64,000 nucleotides of DNA from Dryomyza anilis (Eukaryota > Arthropoda > Insecta > Diptera > Dryomyzidae): the NCBI GenBank assembly GCA_951804985.1, contig OX638133.1, forward strand, positions 4,732,501-4,796,500. Direction: 5' to 3'. The notes under the pieces are model-generated. The model was not told the DNA's origin, ran no database searches, and saw nothing but the letters and a program-made list of their open reading frames with translations. The translations under genes were made by a program, and so were the position numbers. Every line of letters starts with the position of its first letter. Positions within the stretch are counted from its first letter, which is position 1. Of this stretch, positions 59,321 through 64,000 are shown piece after piece.

Positions 59321-59529
59321 TTTGTTTTTTTTTTTTTATGTTGTGGCATATTTTACCGGACTAAATATACGATTTTGTTAAAAGGAACCATCACCAAGGA
59401 AACTTTGAACTTGGTGAACGTTGGCTGGAGGCCCCAGTGGCTCCGAATCACAGTCCTACTACCAGGCATTTCGGACATGTAAGTTTAAAAATGTTATAAT
59501 TTCGATATATTTTCCAGCTTCATTTTGTA

Positions 59530-59710
59530 TGTCTGTCCGTAGGTTTAAAATGTCCGTCCGTTGGCGATTGTCTGTCCGGTTGTTTGTTGAAAACTACTTG
59601 TCTGTCCGTTAGCGTTTGTCTGTCCGGTTGTTTGTTGAAAACTACTTGTCTGTCCGTTAGCGATTGTCTGTTAGGTTATTTGTTAGGTTATTTGTTGTTA
59701 TTTGTTTTTT
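59530..59710 (+). repeat. 48-bp tandem repeat, CTTGTCTGTCCGTTAGCG
   Basis: Two adjacent near-identical 48-base units (anchor AACTACTTGTCTGTCCG at about 59593 and 59641), with partial units on both sides. The unit combines TGTCTGTCCG with GGTTGTTTGTTGAA. Confidence 0.75.
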
Positions 59711-60584
59711 TATTATTAAAAAATGTTCAGTGCTCAAGTAACCACAGCTCGACAATTGCCACAAACTTTTTTGGCAAATGTATAGTTTTCAAGTTACCTC
59801 TAACACTAGTGTTGCAAACTAGTAATTTTTAGTTCCAAAGCGGTGGCTAAAAACATTTTTGGCACATACGCAATAATATGTCACAATGCTGATTTATAAA
59901 TCATACATTCTGATAATGGAACATATACGATAATGGGCGGAGCTAACTTTGTTGTTATGATGTGGCAAAATAGTGGCAAATTAAAAAATGTATTATGTTC
60001 CATATATGTTGCATGTATAAAATGAACAACAAATGAATATTTTTATTAATAACATAGCTAATTAACTTTAAAATGGTATAAATGGTATAAAAAAGGACAG
60101 TCGGAATAGTATAATTTAAGAAATTAAAATATAACGTTTTTTTTAAATTTCACAAATTGCATTTTTTTAGGTGCGCCTTAAAAATAGAGAGGGTAGAATA
60201 TAAGCTTTAACCCGAAAACTTGAACCGTTTGTTAAATTAGATGTGCAATTTTATTACATGACAAACATTTACGTTTATGGCACTGCGTAGGATCTTTATT
60301 ATTTTTATTTTTAATCCACACAAGTTTTACATTTAAAATTACAGTTCAAGTTCCAAATAGGTGAACCGACACTTTAATGGATCGAAATTTGTGGCAACTG
60401 AGCCTCGTCCCGGTGTTTTTGACTGTCATTTGAGTTGCAAATATATATATTTCGTATGATTTGGAACAATTACTTTAATGGCAATTGAGTGGCTACCACT
60501 TAAGTTGCCACAAAGTGGTTCCTTGGGTGCCAATCTAATAAGGCAATTATATTAACCAATTTCTAAATATTTCATTTTAAACGA

Positions 60585-60645
60585 ATGCCACAAGTAACTT
60601 TTTTAGTTTTTCCAACTTCACGTAAATAGAGGATATTTCTGTGTG
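60585..60645 (-). mobile_element. Terminal fragment of a type C MITE
   Basis: TTTTTCCAACTTCACG, AGAGGATATTTCTGTGTG and TA reproduce the TCCTC-side end of type C. No opposite end nearby. Confidence 0.45.
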
Positions 60646-60699
60646 TAGAAATGTTGTACGAAATATCCATTTCCGTTTTGTAGAGAAGTGTTTATTTTC

Positions 60700-62120
60700 A
60701 TTACCCCTTTTTAACCAATCCAATAACAATTCATTTTTATTTTCTTGCATTTTGCACAAAAAGAATTTGAGTATTTCCTATAAATAACAAGTTATTTTGT
60801 CAAAAAATTAAAACCACATAATATAGTCATAAAAATTCTATAATATACACAATTAGAATCTAATCGCCATCTATTTTATGGCATTTTATTGAGCACCATT
60901 AGTTCCAAATAAATTTAAAATTAAATAATAATTTCCACATCCTACTGTTTTTCATGCGGTTTATGACTTTTTTAAGAGAGCTGTTCAGCATTTTATTGGC
61001 TTGCACAGTATATTTATAAAAATTCATTATTTCAACATTTCAAACTACAATTTTACGGCCAGAAATTCTCAATAAGCTGAAATTCTAGTTTGACCAAAAA
61101 TTATGCTAATTACGCGTCTAACTGTAAATTTAATAACGTCAATGCAGATTTTTGTTTTTTTTTTACAATTTTAATATATTTTTTTATAAATTCTACAAGC
61201 ATTCTTGTTTAAAACAGGTTTTTCGCAAAATATTAAATTTTAATTAATAACGCAATAAAAATTAATAAACGAAACCAAAAATCAATCCGTTATTTCGCCA
61301 TATTTTATTTTTTGCACAGCAACAATTTAAAAGCGGCAAAACTTGTTTCGATTTAAAGAAATTCAATTAAATATTATTGCAAAATTTTTAATTTGACATT
61401 TAAATTGTATTTTGGTTCTCAATTTATTTTGAATTTTAATAATTTATCAAAATAAAATAGTCTGGAGTTTAAAATAATTATGTCGGTGCAATTAAATGAA
61501 GCTGACAGCTACGCATTGATGCCGCGCTAAATGTCAAAAGTAGCGCTTGTTTGAAAAGTTTGAATAGTTCTATAATTCGTTTTCACTTTTTTACGTTTTT
61601 TGTCTTATTATAATTTTGCAAAATCGTTTTAATTGAAGCCGTTTCAGTAGGCTTTCAACTACTGCGCCGCTTCATTGTGTGATTGGGCCAAGATTAATGA
61701 TGCAGCCATGATCCATTGGTCCATGCGAAAGACTACGCCTTGCGGGCTTTAATAATTTAATTTTTTAATTGTTTGGTTTTTTTTCGCTAAGAATTAAATT
61801 TTTTATAATATTTTTGAAATTTCATTAATAGTTTTGGTTGATTATAATAATTAATAATAATTTTTCTATATGATGTTCTGACGTTGATTATTGACACATG
61901 TGCGCCGAAGGTGCCAGTGTTGGTCCAGAGGTCAGCAGGCTCTTTTTACTGGTAGTACTAGTTTTTGGACGAAAGCGAAAATCAAAACTAGTTTTGTCAA
62001 TTAACAATTAATTATTGGCAATTATTGTGGTTATATATATATTCGATAACATTTATAATTTTTTACTATTTTTTATAGATTTTTTTTTTAAATTTTGAAA
62101 ATAAAATTAAAATAAAATTT
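60700..62120. other. AT-rich DNA, no feature recognised
   Basis: AT-rich sequence with a slightly more balanced patch at 61490-61720 (CTGACAGCTACGCATTGATG, AAGACTACGCCTTGCGGGC) and another at 61880-61990. No ORF over 60 codons apart from one short minus frame, and no TIR or tandem repeat. Confidence 0.4.
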
Positions 62121-62129
62121 TATGAATAA

Positions 62130-62690
62130 AAACTTTTTTAAGCTTTTATCGCTTTAACACAATCTTAAAAATTCTCAATTATTTGATTAAATTAAAAAAT
62201 GTACTTTACCAAACATAATAATAGCTTTTAAAAGATTTTATTTATAAAATGTAACGTTGAAAGCTTTTTAAATTTGCATAAAATCGTTTATTTCATTAGT
62301 AAAATAAGCTTTGCAAACTTTTATATGTAATTTTAAGCTTATATAACAATGTAACATTGAAAAGCTTTCATTGCTATTTGCATATAATCGCTTATTTCAT
62401 AAGTAAAACAAAGCTTTTTAAAATTTGATGTGTAATTTTAAGCATTTTTTTAATATCAGATATCAAAATGTATCTTTATTTTATTCATATAAAATTATTT
62501 TTTATTTTATTTCAAAATTAAATTTCACATTTGTTAATGAATTAAAACCAAAGCGCAGAAGCTTTTCTCACATTCTATATTTCACATTATATATTTCAAT
62601 ACTACGAGGTCTAGAATTATTTATAATATCTACGATAAAATTTAAATATTAAATCTTTTAAAGCTTTTTAAATACATATTCGCATACTTA
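62130..62690. repeat. Dispersed AAGCTTTT motif region
   Basis: AAGCTTTTAT, AAAGCTTTTTAAA and TTTTAAGCTTATATA words recur every 30-60 bases, as at 1-330, 1640-1960 and 3180-4085. Two units of about 110 bases with TTTCATTAGTAAAATAAGC / TTTCATAAGTAAAACAAAGC are visible at 62290 and 62395. Confidence 0.55.
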
Positions 62691-62913
62691 TCGATACCTT
62701 ACAGGCAGAACATCGTAACCATCATTTTGGGAATTTTTTCGGAAACCTCTTTATGAGTATAATGTCCCTGCAAAGTCATATTTTTGAATTTCGTGGTCCA
62801 AATTTGAAATAAAGCCAAATAACTCTTATTATCGTAATAACATTTTTGAAAAATGTTGGTTACAATACAATTTTTAATCCAATTCTGTGCGCTGTATAAG
62901 GTTTTGCGAAGGC

Positions 62914-63965
62914 ATTCGAACTAGAGATGGGCGCGTGCCGTGATTTTTTCGTGTCACGCCCGAAAATTTGAGTACGTGCGTGAAAATCTCCGTGCGTGCC
63001 CGTGCCTTTTTTATAGTTTCTACTTTTTGCAAAGTTATATAATTTTTAAAAAAAGGTCTATGCGTCATATTTTCATTTTTTAAACACCGTGTATTTTCAA
63101 ACCTATTGACTGAAGGTAAATAAAAAAAAAGTGTGCTTATTTTAATAAGCAAGCCACAAAATAAAAAATTAAGCAAATCCAGAGTGCACCTGAATATTTT
63201 TGATGAAATCCGTTCGATTTGAAAAAGAATGCCTCATATTTGACCTCGTCTCGTGCGTGAGCCGTACCAGGCAATTTTTTCAAAAATGAAGATGTCCTTC
63301 GGGTACTGACTGCGCATGACCTTTCCTGAGGATTTGTGTCTCTTGCATATCTTTCGCTTTTTGACTGAGCTAAATTCGACAATTATCTCTTGACTGGAGA
63401 CAAGAAGATCGTCTGGTATTTTAACCTTTTCTTAAAAATCTGATCTTTTAGTTTTACTTATGGATTTAAAAGAATAAAACTTAATTTTTGAATTATTTAT
63501 TACAGGGACTAAAACCTATTGGAATATCGGTGCCGGCTCGGGTTCCAAGATTTTTGAAATTGTGGTTCCGATTCCGGTTTCAACCAACAAATTAAATGGG
63601 TTTCGAGTCCGGTTCTTTGCGTTCCCTGACAGGGACTATAATATTTGTTCCGGTTCTGGTTCCGTTATATAGCGGTACCGATTCCAACCAGAAAAAATAT
63701 ATGTTCCGATTCCAGTTCCGGTTCAACACATTTTTAATATCGATTCTGGTTTCAAAAATCTAAATGGTTCCGGTATTATTTTTCGAGTTTCGCTTGTTTT
63801 TCATGGTTTTCCGTGATTTTTTTCGTGTTTTGTCGTGTTTCTTCGTGTCTTTTAAAAACCCGTGTTTTATCGTGCTTCTTGTGCGTGCCTGTAAATTTAC
63901 TCGTCGGGCTCATGCTCGTGCGTGTCACCTATCGGCGTGCCCGTACTATCAAAAACAGGCACGCG
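62914..63965 (+). mobile_element. hAT-type element, GATGGGCGCGTGCC termini, copy 2, right end lost
   Basis: Left end TAGAGATGGGCGCGTGCCGT from 62922, preceded by ATTCGAAC. Collinear with 38337-39105 (GTTTCAACCAACAAATTAAA, CAGGGACTATAATAT, CGGTACCGATTCCAAC, CGTGTTTTATCGTGCTTC) but with about 270 extra bases in the left half (about 63100-63400). The right terminus stops at CAGGCACGCG and the expected CCCATCTC plus target duplication is missing, so the end is truncated. Confidence 0.8.
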
Positions 63966-64000
63966 TTTAAAAGCATTTAAAAGTTTTATATTAAATTTTA

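Overview
The window looks like non-coding DNA from a fly, probably a higher (brachyceran) dipteran. This rests on very AT-rich sequence, islands of CAGCAACAACAG / GTTGTTGCTG trinucleotide-type sequence typical of fly introns and intergenic DNA, and a dense load of non-autonomous DNA transposons, a Helitron-type end and truncated LINE copies. No bacterial gene structure, operon or phage signal is visible. I found no host protein-coding gene, tRNA or rRNA that I can support. The window is best read as a gene desert or part of a very large intron. The only recognisable protein-coding sequence is the C-terminal end of a LINE reverse-transcriptase polyprotein, present twice.

Layout. 1-5.3 kb: AT-rich DNA with a dispersed AAGCTTTT motif, dense at 3.2-4.1 kb, and three CAG/CTG-rich islands. 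5.8-10.1 kb: TA-flanked MITEs. 10.4-11.3 kb: a Helitron-like element with internal minisatellites and a hairpin-CTAG end, then a (TA)n microsatellite. 12.4-13.4 kb: a single-copy-like island. 13.9-17.1 kb: a palindromic fold-back element split by a 2.0 kb hAT-type element with a perfect 8-bp target-site duplication (TSD). 17.4-18.4 kb: a T-rich minisatellite. 19.6-22.8 kb: another MITE, then a second copy of the same hAT. 22.9-30.8 kb: short TIR elements of several families. 30.9-32.1 kb: a Helitron-like relic and an island. 32.2-33.1 kb: a 19-bp minisatellite. 33.9-35.6 kb: an AGAATGTCTTA array split by a 623-bp hAT MITE. 36-40 kb: an island, two more MITEs and a GC-rich hAT (38.3-39.1). 41.8-46.5 kb: a LINE 3' end and two inverted minisatellite structures. 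46.5-51.9 kb: single-copy-like DNA and nested MITEs. 52-53.2 kb: a second 19-bp minisatellite related to the first. 54-56.6 kb: MITE pieces and the longer LINE fragment. 56.6-62.7 kb: mostly anonymous AT-rich DNA. 62.9-64 kb: a second, right-truncated copy of the GC-rich hAT.

There is no pathway to reconstruct. The useful content is the transposon and minisatellite archaeology: several insertions have exact 8-bp or TA target duplications, and three show clear nesting order. The interspersed CAG-rich islands are probably the surviving host sequence and the best places to look for enhancers or small exons.
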